A stretch of DNA of 64,000 bases from Kineococcus sp. TRM81007 (GCF_022669155.1 NZ_JALBVB010000056.1:221998-285997); one strand, 5' to 3'; counted from the stretch's first letter, positions 17,303 to 26,059 are shown. Numbers and translations: made by a program. The notes: a model not told the origin generated them from the sequence alone.

Positions 17303-17659
17303 CCGCCCCCCGCGAGGGGGTGCGACGACCCGAGGGTCGTCCCGCTCCCCGGTGCTCGCACCTCCGCCGCCGATGGTCCTGCCCCGCCCCACGCGCGCCC
17401 CCGGATCCGTGCCCCGTCTGCTCGGCCGGCGGTCGGCGCAGCCCCCCGCGCCGTCCGCCGCCGGTCCTCCCGGGTGCAGCGCGCCGCCCGGGGAGACCGT
17501 CCCGCAGGACCCTACCCTCACGTGACAGGAGGGTTGAGGGGCCGGACCCCCGTCCTCGCCGACCGCGACGACCCCCCACCGGGCGCGACGGGGGAGCGGG
17601 GAGGGGTGCCGCGGGACCTACGACGCCGTGTCGTTGACTCGCGTTGCGCCGCAGGCGAA

Positions 17660-17696
17660 CACCCGGCCCCCGTGTCCGGAGGGGGCCGTCCGGGTG
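17660..17696 (+). promoter_or_regulatory. Bulged hairpin upstream of the 137-aa gene
   Basis: CACCCGG (17660-17666) pairs with CCGGGTG (17690-17696), and CCCCC (17667-17671) pairs with GGGGG (17681-17685), leaving a four-base bulge on the 3' side. It could be a terminator or part of a leader; its position before TACACT (17699-17704) means it may also lie upstream of the transcript. Confidence 0.35.
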
Positions 17697-17739
17697 CCTA
17701 CACTCAAGTCGCAAGACACGCCGACCGATGCCGTCTCCT

Positions 17740-17775
17740 GGGTGTCGGGCCGAGTCGAGGGGGACTCCGACACCC
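17740..17775 (+). promoter_or_regulatory. Stable leader hairpin just upstream of the ribosome site of the 137-aa gene
   Basis: GGGTGTCG (17740-17747) pairs perfectly with CGACACCC (17768-17775). Inside it GAGTC (17752-17756) pairs with GACTC (17763-17767) around a six-base loop, with GGCC bulged. The hairpin ends 18 bases before the GAGGAGAA ribosome site, so it may be a 5' UTR control element. Confidence 0.4.
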
Positions 17776-17806
17776 GGCCGACGTCGTCTCCCGAGGAGAA
17801 TCCCGG

Positions 17807-18220
17807 ATGTCCGTTCAGACCGTCCGCACCGAAGCCCGCGCGAGCGTCCCCGCGCCCCGCCGTGCTCCCCGCGAGAGCGCCGCCCTCGCAGCCATCGACG
17901 CGGCCCTGGCCGAGACCGGCTGCATCCTCGTGGCCACCTCCGCCACCGAGGCCGGCTGCAGCATCGCCTTCTACGACGCCCGCTCCCTCAGCCGCGCCGT
18001 CGACGTCATCGCCTCCGCGGCCACCCGCTGCGGGGACGACGCGCTCGCCGCCCGCGCCCGTCAGCGCGGCGCCGGCGCCTGGAAGGTCACCGCCGAGCCG
18101 CAGGCCTGGTCCGGCCCCGACGGCGACCCGCACACCGCCGGGCAGCGCTCCTCCACCACCTGGAACCTCCAGGTGCCGCAGTCCGACGTGGTGCCCGCCG
18201 CCGCCGCGCTCCTGGCCTGA
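17807..18220 (+). CDS. Hypothetical protein, 137 aa
   Basis: Not recognised. This is a small, probably cytoplasmic protein with a charged N-terminal 25 residues, then a mixed alpha/beta pattern (AIDAALAETGCILVATSATEAG, SLSRAVDVIASAATRCGDDA). It ends in PQSDVVPAAAALLA. There is no signal peptide or membrane helix. A strong GAGGAGAA ribosome site sits six bases before the ATG, and coding character is clear, so it is a real gene. A structured leader precedes it, and its stop codon lies in a 17-bp tandem duplication. It is transcribed alone, converging with nnrD. Confidence 0.75.
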   Translation: MSVQTVRTEARASVPAPRRAPRESAALAAIDAALAETGCILVATSATEAGCSIAFYDARSLSRAVDVIASAATRCGDDALAARARQRGAGAWKVTAEPQAWSGPDGDPHTAGQRSSTTWNLQVPQSDVVPAAAALLA

Positions 18221-18244
18221 CGCGGCACCTGGCCTGACGCGGCA
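18211..18244. repeat. Perfect 17-bp tandem duplication covering a stop codon
   Basis: CCTGGCCTGACGCGGCA occurs twice head to tail (18211-18227 and 18228-18244). The first copy contains the TGA stop of the 137-aa gene. It looks like a recent slippage duplication with no effect on the protein. Confidence 0.9.
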
Positions 18245-18261
18245 CCGGGGGCGCCGGCCGC

Positions 18262-19167
18262 TCACACCTCGATCTCGGCGAGCACCCGCGGCACCTCCGC
18301 GGGCAGCTCCCGGGCGAGGAACCCCAGCCGGCCCACCGAGCTGGCCAGGCGGTCCCCGGCCCGCCCGTGCAGGTGGCACGCCCACACCGCCGCCTGCACC
18401 GGGTCCGCGCCCCGCGCGCACAGCCCCGTGACGATCCCGGCGAGCACGTCGCCGGAACCCGACACCCCCAGCCCGGCGCCGCCGGACACGTCCAGCCACA
18501 GCCGCCCGTCCGGCGCCGCGATCCACGACTCGCCCCCGCCGGCGGCGACCACGCACCGGCTGCGGCGGGCCAGCTCGCGCGCCGCGGCGGCCGCGTCCCG
18601 CTCCACCTCCTCCTCGTCCACGCCCAGCACGATCGCCAGCTCCTGGGGGTTGGGGGTGAGCACGGCCCGGCCGTCGAGGTGGTGCAGGAACGACGCGTCC
18701 CGCGTGACCGGCGCCAGGCCCAGCGCGTCCAGCACCACCGTCTGCCGCAGCGGCGGCACCAGCACCTCCAGCAGCTCCACCACCGCCGCCTCGCCGACCG
18801 TGCCCACCCCCAGGCACACCGCGTGCGCGCCCTGCGCCAGCTCCGCGAGCTCCGAGCCCTCCGCGCCGCACGAGGGGTCGATGCCGCCCTCGTCGTTCGC
18901 GGGCAGGGCCAGCACCAGCGCCTCGGGCAGCGCCACCCCCAGCGTCGGTGCCGTCGAGGCCGTCGTCGCCACCTGCAGCTTGCCCGCGCCGCAGCGCAGC
19001 GCCGCCTCCGCCGCCAGCAGCACCGCGCCCGGCGTGCGCTCGCTGCCACCCACCACGCACGTGCGCCCGCGCGACTCCTTGCCCACGCCCGGCGGCGGCA
19101 GCGGCCACTCCCGCAGCACCGCCGACGTGACCGTCACCGCGTCCGCCGCCGCGTCCCGCGGGCTCAC
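18262..19167 (-). CDS. nnrD: ADP-dependent NAD(P)H-hydrate dehydratase
   Basis: Repair enzyme of the ribokinase-like (YjeF C-terminal) fold that dehydrates damaged NAD(P)HX using ADP. It is 301 aa, the size of the stand-alone dehydratase; the NnrE epimerase domain is absent. Visible motifs are the N-terminal GKESRGRTCVVGGSERTPGA, the middle AVLTPNPQELA, and the catalytic/phosphate-binding GVSGSGDVLAG near the C-terminus. The GTG start overlaps the stop of the histidine phosphatase gene as GTGA, so translation is coupled. No epimerase gene is visible in the window. Confidence 0.9.
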   Translation of the reverse strand: MSPRDAAADAVTVTSAVLREWPLPPPGVGKESRGRTCVVGGSERTPGAVLLAAEAALRCGAGKLQVATTASTAPTLGVALPEALVLALPANDEGGIDPSCGAEGSELAELAQGAHAVCLGVGTVGEAAVVELLEVLVPPLRQTVVLDALGLAPVTRDASFLHHLDGRAVLTPNPQELAIVLGVDEEEVERDAAAAARELARRSRCVVAAGGGESWIAAPDGRLWLDVSGGAGLGVSGSGDVLAGIVTGLCARGADPVQAAVWACHLHGRAGDRLASSVGRLGFLARELPAEVPRVLAEIEV

Positions 19168-20057
19168 CGCGCCACCCGCGCCGTCCCGGCCCGCGCGCCG
19201 TCCCCCGGGTCGTGGGCCGCGTCGTCGGAGCCGTCGCCGGAGCCGTCGCCGGAGCCGTCGCCACCGGGGTCCTCGTCACCGGGGTCGTCGCCGGGGTCGT
19301 CCGTGACCCGCACGTCCGCGACCGCCCGCGCGTCCCCGGCCAGCCGCAGCCGCAGCGCACCGCCGTCGCGCTCGTAGGAGGTCACCGAGCAGTTCGCCAG
19401 CGGCTCGCGGTCGTCCAGCTCCAGCACCGCCCGCTCGTCCAGGCCCTCGAGCACCAGCCGGAAGTTCATGACCACCGCCTGGTGGGAGACCACCAGCACG
19501 TGCCGGTCGGCGTGCTCCTCGCGCAGCGACGCCAGCACGCTGCGCACCCGCAGCGCCACGTCGCACCAGCTCTCACCGCCCGGCGGGCGGTAGTAGAACT
19601 TCCCCAGCCGCGCGCGCCGCTCCGACTCCTCCGGGAAGCGCGCTCGCACCCCGGCGCCCGTCAGCCCGTCCCACCAGCCCAGGTCGCGCTCGCGCAGCCG
19701 CTCGTCCGTGCGGACGTCCGGCACGTCCAGCCCCGCCGCGCGCGCCCCGCGCACCACCTCCTGCGCGGTCCGCAGCGCTCGGCGGTACGGGGAGCTCAGC
19801 ACCACCTGCGGTGCCGGCGGAGCACCCGCCCCGCCCGCCAGCCACGTCCCCACGGCCGCCGCCTGCCGCCGGCCCAGGTCCGACAGCGGCACGTCCGCGT
19901 CCCGCTCGCCGACGTCCACCACCTCGGCCTGCGCGGCTCGCGCCCGCGCGTCGGCCACGTTGCCGGTGCTCTGCCCGTGACGGACCAGCACCAGGGAGGC
20001 GGGCCAGCGCAGTCCGGGTGATCCGGGGGAGTCCAGGGGATCGGGGGAGTCGGCCAC
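19164..20057 (-). CDS. Histidine phosphatase (phosphoglycerate-mutase-like) family protein
   Basis: Cytoplasmic phosphatase or mutase of 297 aa. The catalytic LVRHGQST motif is at about residues 24-31. The second conserved segment LSSPYRRALRTA follows at about 90-101, ERDLGWWDG at about 124-132, and HQAVVMNF supplies the second His. The C-terminal 35 residues are an unusual low-complexity acidic Gly/Asp/Ser tail encoded by short direct repeats around 19224-19260. The exact substrate is not predictable. It is upstream of and coupled to nnrD. The GTG at 20057 is chosen to include the segment before the motif; it lacks a strong ribosome site. Confidence 0.85.
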   Translation of the reverse strand: MADSPDPLDSPGSPGLRWPASLVLVRHGQSTGNVADARARAAQAEVVDVGERDADVPLSDLGRRQAAAVGTWLAGGAGAPPAPQVVLSSPYRRALRTAQEVVRGARAAGLDVPDVRTDERLRERDLGWWDGLTGAGVRARFPEESERRARLGKFYYRPPGGESWCDVALRVRSVLASLREEHADRHVLVVSHQAVVMNFRLVLEGLDERAVLELDDREPLANCSVTSYERDGGALRLRLAGDARAVADVRVTDDPGDDPGDEDPGGDGSGDGSGDGSDDAAHDPGDGARAGTARVAR

Positions 20058-20186
20058 CCGCCTACGTCTATCGCAGCGGCCCGGCCCGTGCGCGGTGAGC
20101 CGTGCCCGTCCCCACCGGGAGGTGACAAGGTGTGACGATGCGGTCCCGGCGGGCGCAGGTCCCGCCGCCGGAGGAGGAGGTGCACG

Positions 20187-21860
20187 CTGAAGCGGCTCGT
20201 GCGGCGCTGGCACCACCTCATGCTGCGCACCACCCTGCAGCGGCGCGTCTCCGTGATGGCGGGCGTCTTCCTGCTCATCTCCCTCGCCCTGACCGTCGTG
20301 CTCGCCCAGAGCCTGCTGGGTCCGGAGCGGGACGGCGATCAGCACCGCGCCGAGCAGCGGCAGTGGGAGGCCGCCGGCGAGGGGCTGCGCGACCTGCGCG
20401 GCGACTTCGTCGAGCTGCACGCCGTCCACCAGCAGTACGTGCTGTCGACCGACCCCACCCAGACCCCCCGCCTCGCCCGCGAGCGCGAGCAGCTGGCCGA
20501 GCAGCTCACGCAGCGCGAGGACCAGCTGCGCGAGGAGTTCGCCGTCCTGGAGCCGACCGCGCTCACCGGCCGGCTGGAGGAGGCGCTGCGGGACGTCGAG
20601 GAGTGGCGGACCGTCGCCGACAGCCAGGCGGACGTCAAGGCCACCGGGGACGAGGACGGCCTGCGCAGGGCCCTCGCCAACGCCCCCGCCAGCCGGGAGT
20701 TCCGCACCGCCTACCTCGACATGGAGTCCCTGGCGCGGGAGCTGCACCAGGAACGCACAGCCGACGCCGAGCTGGCCGAGGAGGACCTGAACCGCTTCCG
20801 GCTCGTGCAGGTCCTCGTCCTGGGCATCGCCCTGCTGATGGTCCCCACCGTGCTGCACCTCGTGCGCCGCTGGGTCCTGCGCCCCCTCGACCAGCTCTCC
20901 CACCAGATGCTGGGCGTCGGCGGCGGCGACCTGCAGACCCCCGTGGGGCTGGCCGGGCCCCCGGAGCTGGCCGCCGTGGCCCACTCGGCCGAGACGATGC
21001 GCCGGCGCATCCTCGACGAGCTCGCCGACGCCGTCTCCGCCCGCGAGGCCCTGGCCCAGGGCCAGCCCCTCGTCGCCGAGGTGCGCGACCAGCTCGCCGC
21101 CCACGAGCTGCCCGTCCTCGCCGGGTGGTCCGCCGCCGCCGCGCTGCGCCCCGCCGAGGGCCTGCTCGCCGGCGACTGGTACGACGTGCTGCCGCTGCAG
21201 GACGGCCGCTACGCCGTCGTCGTCGCCGACGTCTCCGGGCACGGGGCGCGCGCCGGCATCGTCGCCATCCAGCTCAAGCGCCTCCTGGAGGCCGCGCTGC
21301 ACCTGGCGCCCGAGCCGGACCTGGCGCTGGCCATGGCCGCGCGCGTCTTCACCGACGAGGCCGAGCGCTTCGCCAGCTGCGTGGTCGCCGTCGTCGACCC
21401 CGACTCCGGGCTGGTGCGGTACGCCAACGCCGGGCACCCCGCCCCGCTGGTGCTGCGCTCCGACGGCGGGGCCGTGCGCCTCGTCGCGGAGCTGGAGGCC
21501 ACCGGCCCGCTGCTGTCGTGGCTGCACCTGGACGTGCCCGGCGCCTGGAGCACCGGCACGGTCTCCCTGGCGCCCGGTTCGATGCTCGTCGTCTACACCG
21601 ACGGGCTCACCGAGGCCCGCCCCAGCGGCAGCACCGACGAGCTGGGCGTCGAGGGCGTCCTCGAGGCGCTCTCCGGCCTGCCCGAGCTGACCCCCCAGAC
21701 CCTCGTCGACGAGGCCCTCGACGTCGCCCGCCGCTTCAGCGGCGGGCGGGCCCGCGACGACGTCACCCTCGTCGTCCTCGCCCGCAGCACCACCCCGGCC
21801 CCGAGCGCCCCGCCCGCCGCCCCCTCCGCCCCGGGCGGCTCGCCCCTCCCGGCCGGCTGA
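20187..21860 (+). CDS. Membrane-anchored PP2C-type (SpoIIE/RsbU) serine phosphatase
   Basis: Signalling phosphatase of 557 aa. Two helices (about residues 20-40 and 205-225) flank an extracytoplasmic helical sensor region rich in Glu/Arg, then a HAMP-like linker (WVLRPLDQLSHQM). The C-terminal SpoIIE domain shows GDWYDVLPL, VVVADVSGHGARAG, YANAGHPAPLVL and MLVVYTDGLTEAR, with the metal-binding aspartates in place. Such proteins usually dephosphorylate anti-anti-sigma factors, but none is encoded nearby. The start is probably CTG at 20187: a GGAGGAGG ribosome site lies six bases before it and would give MKRLVRRW. The next candidate, GTG at 20199, is 18 bases from that site. Confidence 0.88.
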   Translation: MKRLVRRWHHLMLRTTLQRRVSVMAGVFLLISLALTVVLAQSLLGPERDGDQHRAEQRQWEAAGEGLRDLRGDFVELHAVHQQYVLSTDPTQTPRLAREREQLAEQLTQREDQLREEFAVLEPTALTGRLEEALRDVEEWRTVADSQADVKATGDEDGLRRALANAPASREFRTAYLDMESLARELHQERTADAELAEEDLNRFRLVQVLVLGIALLMVPTVLHLVRRWVLRPLDQLSHQMLGVGGGDLQTPVGLAGPPELAAVAHSAETMRRRILDELADAVSAREALAQGQPLVAEVRDQLAAHELPVLAGWSAAAALRPAEGLLAGDWYDVLPLQDGRYAVVVADVSGHGARAGIVAIQLKRLLEAALHLAPEPDLALAMAARVFTDEAERFASCVVAVVDPDSGLVRYANAGHPAPLVLRSDGGAVRLVAELEATGPLLSWLHLDVPGAWSTGTVSLAPGSMLVVYTDGLTEARPSGSTDELGVEGVLEALSGLPELTPQTLVDEALDVARRFSGGRARDDVTLVVLARSTTPAPSAPPAAPSAPGGSPLPAG

Positions 21861-21917
21861 GCACCCCGGCGCGGCGAGGTCCTGGAGCGGCCCGCCCGCG
21901 CGCCTACTGTGGAGGGC

Positions 21918-24900
21918 GTGAACGACGCCGCACGCCCCACCGCCGACACGACCCGACGGCGGTGGTGGGCCGAGGCGGAGGCGCTCGGCGGCACGTCCAC
22001 CCTGCTGGACCACCCCGACGGGCCCGACGCGGGCCTGGACCTGACGACCGCGCACCCCTCCGGGCTGGCGCAGCTGCTGGCCGGCGGGCCGGCACCGCTG
22101 TCCAGCCTCGTGCGCGAGTCCGGAGCCTTCGCCGACGCCCGCCGCCGCGCCCGCACCACCCACCGCCGCGCCGCCGTCCTGCTCGCCCAGCGCGGCACCC
22201 GCGCCCTGGCCGTGGCCGTGGGCACCGTCACGTGGGTCCCGCCGCACGGCCCGGCGCGCCGCACCCCCCTGCTGCTGCGCCGCTGCTCCCTGACACCGGT
22301 GGACGGCACGCAGGACGACTTCGTCGTGCAGCTCGACGCCGGCGTCCTCGTCAACCCCGTGCTGGTGCGCACCGCGCGCGCCGAGCTGGGCGTGGAGCTG
22401 GACGCCCCCCGCGTGGCGCGCGCCGTGGGCAGCCACCGCGGTTTCGACCCCGACCCCGCCCTGGAGGAGGTGCGCCGCCAGCTGTCCGGCGCCCCGGGGC
22501 TGAGGGTGGAGCGCCGCCTGCTGCTGAGCACCTTCACCGACCCCGGCTCCGACCTGCTCGCGCACCTGCGCGACCACGGCGCGGACGTGCGCGGCCACCG
22601 GGTGGTGCGGGCCCTGGCCGAGCAGGTGCCCGTCGCCCCCGCCGGCGCGCTGCCGGCCGGTGGTGACGCCCCGGTCGCGGACCGCACCGGGCTGGCGCTG
22701 GACCCGTGGCAGCACCGCGCCGTGGAGCACGTCCTGGCCGGCGGCGACCTGCGCCTGGAGGCATCCGCCGGCACCGGCGCCACCCAGGTCGCCGCCGCGA
22801 TCGTGGCCGCCGGCGCCGCGGCGGGGCGCACCACCCTGCTCGTGGCCGACTCCGCCGCCGAGCGCCGCGCCGTCGATGAGCGCCTGCGCGAGCACGGCCT
22901 GGGGCGCCTCGTGCTGCACGTGACCGCCGAGCTCGACGCCGCCGCCGTGCTCGCCGCCGTGCGCGAGCAGACCCGCGCCGCCAGCGCCGAGGCCGCCGCC
23001 CGCGGCGGCGGCGCGGACCCGGGGTCCCCCCGACCGGAGGCCGCCGGCGCCGCCGCGGTCCTGGACGAGCACGCCCGCGCCCTGCACCGCCCGCGCGAGC
23101 CGTGGGGCGTCAGCGCCCACGACGCGATGGAGGCGCTGGCCGCGCTCGCCGAGCGCGACGTGCCGGCCACCACGACCCGGCGCCTGCGCGGCCGGGCGCT
23201 CGCCGAGTGCCGCCGCGAGGACCTGCCGGTGTGGGCGGCGCGGCTGCGCCGCGCCGTCGAGCTGGGCGCCTTCGAGGTCAGCGGGGCGAGCACCCCGTGG
23301 GCGGACGCGCCGCTGCGCAGCCCCCGCGCGGCCGAGGACGCCCTGGCGCGGGTGCGCTCGGCGCTGGAGCGCACCCTGCCCGCCGCCCGGGCCCTGATGG
23401 CCACCGTCTGCGACGCCGCCGGGCTGCGCGGGGCCGCCTCCGTGGCCGAGGCGAACGCGCGGGTGGAACTGCTGGAGGGGGTGCGCGCCAGCGTCGACCG
23501 CTTCGGGGCCGACGTGTTCACCGTCCCCCTCGGCGACCCGGCCGCCGCCACCGCGACCGCCCAGTGGCGGCGCGAGAACGGCGTGCGCATGGGCGCGCTG
23601 GCGCGCTGGCGGCTGCGCCGCCGGGCGCGCGCCCTGCTGCTGCCCTCCGCGGCGCCCGAGAGCACCGCCGAGCTGCACGACTGGCTGCAGCGGGCGCGCG
23701 CCCAACGGCTGGCCTGGCAGCGCGTCGCCGTGCGCGAGACCGCACCCCACGTCCCCGACGGCCTGGACGAGCTGTGCACCGCCGTCGCCGCCCTGCGCGC
23801 CGACCTGCTCGACCTCGAGCGCGTCCTGCCGGGGCGCCTGCTCGGCGACGTCAGCGCGGACCGCGTCGAGGACGGCTCGCTGCTGGCCGTGCCCCTGCCG
23901 GAGCTGACCGCGCTGCTGCGCTCCCTGGCCGCCGACGCCGCCGCCCTGGACGACCTGCCCGAGCGCACCGTGCTCCTCGACGAGCTCGCCGCCGCCGGCT
24001 GGCAGCCCCTCCTGGAGGACCTGGGCGCCCGCTGGGGCGGCGCGGGCAGCCTGGACCTGACCGCGGAGGTGGAGCGCGCCTGGTGGGCCGGCGTCCTGGA
24101 CGCCGTCTGCCTGGAGGACCACCTCGTCGGTGCGCCCGACGCCCCGGCGCTGCGCAGCGCGCGCGCCGGGCTGCAGCTGGCGGAGGCCGCCGCCCGCACC
24201 CACGACGCGCGGCGGGTGCGCCGCGCCGTGGACGCGCGCGTGCCGGTGGCGCCCGCCGCACCCGTCCGGGCCGCACTGCCCGCCCTGCGCGGTCCCGGCC
24301 GGCCCGCCGAGCCCCTGGGCCCGGAGCTGACGGCGGCGGCCGCGCTGCTGCCGTGCACGGCGCTGTCCGCGGCCGGTGCCGCCGCCCTGGCCGCGGACCT
24401 GCCGCAGGCCGACCTGGTGGTGGTGCTGGGGGCGCGCTCGACCGCCACCTCCTGGGCGCTGCCGGCGCTGGCCCGCGGCCGCCGCCTCGTGGTGGTGGGC
24501 GACCCCGCCCTGCCCGGGCCCCGCGACCTCGCCGACCTCGCCGACCTCACGGGGCGTGACGGCACCGGCGAGGCCGCCCCGCCGCCCCGCAGCCTGCTGG
24601 ACGACGCCGCCGGCGTGCTGCCCGGCCTGCGGCTGGAGCGTCAGCACGCCTGCCTCGACGACCGGCTGCTCGAGGGGGTCGTGCCGGTCACCGGCGACGA
24701 CGCGCAGGACGTGCTGCCCGGTTCCGGCCCCGACCCGCGCGCCGTGCACCGCACCTCGGCGCGCACCGGTGCCCGGCGCGGGCCGGACGCGTTGGTGGAG
24801 CTGACCCTGGGCGTCGTCGCCGACGCGCTGCACCGGTGCCCGGGGGAGTCGCTGGGCGTCCTCGTGCCCGACGCGGCCGGTGCCGACCTGCTGGGCGACG

Positions 24901-25799
24901 TCCTGCGCCGGCGCCTCGCCGAGCGGGGGCTGGGGCACGCGGCCGGGGAGCTGCTGGTCGCCGAACCGCCGCGCTGGGCCGGTGAGCGGCGCGACCACGT
25001 CGTGGTGCTCGCCGACCCCGTGACCGGAGGGGCCGGCCTGGGCGCCGGGCACGCACCCCCGCAGGAGGTCGTCCTGGCGCTGACGCGCTCGCGGCTGCGC
25101 ACCACCCTCGTGCTCGACGACGCCCGGTGGGAGGCGGCGGGGCACGGTGAGCCGGGCGGCTCGGCCGTGGACGGCCGCCCGCTGCTGCTGCGGACCGCGG
25201 TGGCGTGGGAGTCGCCCGCCCCGCACGGCGAGCGCACCACCAGCGCGCTGCAGCGCCGCCTGGCCGCCGCGTGCCGGGACCTGGGGCTGCCCGTGACGCT
25301 CGGCGCCGGGCGGTCCGGAGCCGTGCCGATCGCGGTGCGCCGCCCGGACGGGACGGGACCGGCGCTCGCGGTGGAGCTGGACGGCCCGGGGTGGGCCGCC
25401 GTCGGCGTGCTGGAGCGGGAGGTCGTCGCTCCCGCGCGCCTGGAGCGGCGCGGCTGGTGGTGCGTGCGCTCCCTGGAGGCTGACGTGCTGGCCGACCCCG
25501 CCGCCGAGGCGCACCGGCTCGCGCGGCGCTGGCGCGAGGCGGTGGCGGAGCTGGGCGAGCCGGCGGACCTCGTGCTGGACCTGCGCGCGGACGCCCCGGT
25601 GGGCCCGCCGCCGCGGGACCCGCGGGTGAGCGGACGCGACGAGCGGCACCGCGCCGGGCAGGACGCCGGGCAGGACGCCGTGCAGGACCTCGAGGGGGAC
25701 GTCGAGCGCGAGGCGCCGGACCGGCCCGGCGAGCCGGGGGAGCCTCGGCCGGTGGTCCGGTCCCGGCCGGTGCCGGTGCCGCGCGAGGAGGCGTCGTGA
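21918..25799 (+). CDS. Large helicase-like protein with C-terminal restriction-endonuclease-like domain and degenerate Walker A
   Basis: Protein of 1293 aa resembling actinobacterial superfamily-1 helicase-like proteins. LALDPWQHRAVEHVLAGG followed by ASAGTGATQ (about residues 282-290) aligns with a Q-motif plus Walker A, but the essential Lys is replaced by Ala. A helicase-like C-terminal segment appears near VVVLADPVTGGAGL and EVVLALTRSRLRTTLVLD. The last 100 residues (VELDGPGWAAVGVLEREV, LERRGWWCVRSL) look like a Vsr/MTES_1575-type nuclease fold. It may have lost ATPase activity. GTG at 21918 follows TACTGT (21905-21910) by seven bases, suggesting a leaderless start; GTG at 21909 is an alternative. 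The stop overlaps a 60-aa gene. Confidence 0.7.
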   Translation: MNDAARPTADTTRRRWWAEAEALGGTSTLLDHPDGPDAGLDLTTAHPSGLAQLLAGGPAPLSSLVRESGAFADARRRARTTHRRAAVLLAQRGTRALAVAVGTVTWVPPHGPARRTPLLLRRCSLTPVDGTQDDFVVQLDAGVLVNPVLVRTARAELGVELDAPRVARAVGSHRGFDPDPALEEVRRQLSGAPGLRVERRLLLSTFTDPGSDLLAHLRDHGADVRGHRVVRALAEQVPVAPAGALPAGGDAPVADRTGLALDPWQHRAVEHVLAGGDLRLEASAGTGATQVAAAIVAAGAAAGRTTLLVADSAAERRAVDERLREHGLGRLVLHVTAELDAAAVLAAVREQTRAASAEAAARGGGADPGSPRPEAAGAAAVLDEHARALHRPREPWGVSAHDAMEALAALAERDVPATTTRRLRGRALAECRREDLPVWAARLRRAVELGAFEVSGASTPWADAPLRSPRAAEDALARVRSALERTLPAARALMATVCDAAGLRGAASVAEANARVELLEGVRASVDRFGADVFTVPLGDPAAATATAQWRRENGVRMGALARWRLRRRARALLLPSAAPESTAELHDWLQRARAQRLAWQRVAVRETAPHVPDGLDELCTAVAALRADLLDLERVLPGRLLGDVSADRVEDGSLLAVPLPELTALLRSLAADAAALDDLPERTVLLDELAAAGWQPLLEDLGARWGGAGSLDLTAEVERAWWAGVLDAVCLEDHLVGAPDAPALRSARAGLQLAEAAARTHDARRVRRAVDARVPVAPAAPVRAALPALRGPGRPAEPLGPELTAAAALLPCTALSAAGAAALAADLPQADLVVVLGARSTATSWALPALARGRRLVVVGDPALPGPRDLADLADLTGRDGTGEAAPPPRSLLDDAAGVLPGLRLERQHACLDDRLLEGVVPVTGDDAQDVLPGSGPDPRAVHRTSARTGARRGPDALVELTLGVVADALHRCPGESLGVLVPDAAGADLLGDVLRRRLAERGLGHAAGELLVAEPPRWAGERRDHVVVLADPVTGGAGLGAGHAPPQEVVLALTRSRLRTTLVLDDARWEAAGHGEPGGSAVDGRPLLLRTAVAWESPAPHGERTTSALQRRLAAACRDLGLPVTLGAGRSGAVPIAVRRPDGTGPALAVELDGPGWAAVGVLEREVVAPARLERRGWWCVRSLEADVLADPAAEAHRLARRWREAVAELGEPADLVLDLRADAPVGPPPRDPRVSGRDERHRAGQDAGQDAVQDLEGDVEREAPDRPGEPGEPRPVVRSRPVPVPREEAS

Positions 25800-25978
25800 G
25801 CGTGCCGGGCGGGCAGCCGCGAGGAGGCGCCGGGCAGCGGCGCGAGGAGCCGGCGGGGACCGGCAGCTCCGTGGAGGACGAGCGCTCGGCCGACGACCGC
25901 GACGAGGGCTGGGGTGAGCGGGCCGGCGGGCTGGACGACGACTGGTACCTGTCGCAGCGGCCGCCCCACTGGGACTGA
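25796..25978 (+). CDS. Small hydrophilic protein, 60 aa, coupled to the helicase-like gene
   Basis: Not assigned a function. The GTG start overlaps the stop of the upstream gene as GTGA, so the two are almost certainly cotranslated. The protein is rich in Arg, Glu, Asp and Gly and probably disordered, ending in the distinctive DDDWYLSQRPPHWD. An Arg-Pro-Pro-His-Trp terminus looks like a short linear binding motif. Its fixed position suggests a partner or regulator of the helicase-like protein (inference). Confidence 0.65.
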   Translation: MSVPGGQPRGGAGQRREEPAGTGSSVEDERSADDRDEGWGERAGGLDDDWYLSQRPPHWD

Positions 25979-26059
25979 AGCGCTCGGTGCGCCAGGTGCG
26001 GGGCGCACCGCACCGCACCTCACGCAGCGTTCTGGTGCATCGCTCTCAGCGAGACCCTG

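Larger units (their letters stand above)
17303..17806. other. 504-bp divergent intergenic region with two hairpins
   Basis: It lies between the acyltransferase (minus) and a 137-aa gene (plus). No convincing gene was found. Its right half holds two RNA-like inverted repeats, 17660-17696 and 17740-17775. TTGACT (17634-17639) and TACACT (17699-17704) could be promoter elements for the rightward gene. The left 220 bp would be coding only if the acyltransferase used its distal ATG. Confidence 0.6.

Noticed and set aside
14513-17800. A plus-strand open frame of more than 1000 codons running into the 137-aa gene.
   Set aside because: It crosses a tRNA gene and the antisense of three minus-strand genes; only the part from the ATG at 17807 has a ribosome site and a plausible protein.
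19164-26018. A 2284-codon open frame on the minus strand across the phosphatase and helicase-like genes.
   Set aside because: Only its last 297 codons code for the histidine phosphatase. The rest is the antisense of two well-supported plus-strand genes and has the low-complexity Gly/Arg/Ala composition expected from shadow frames in very GC-rich DNA.
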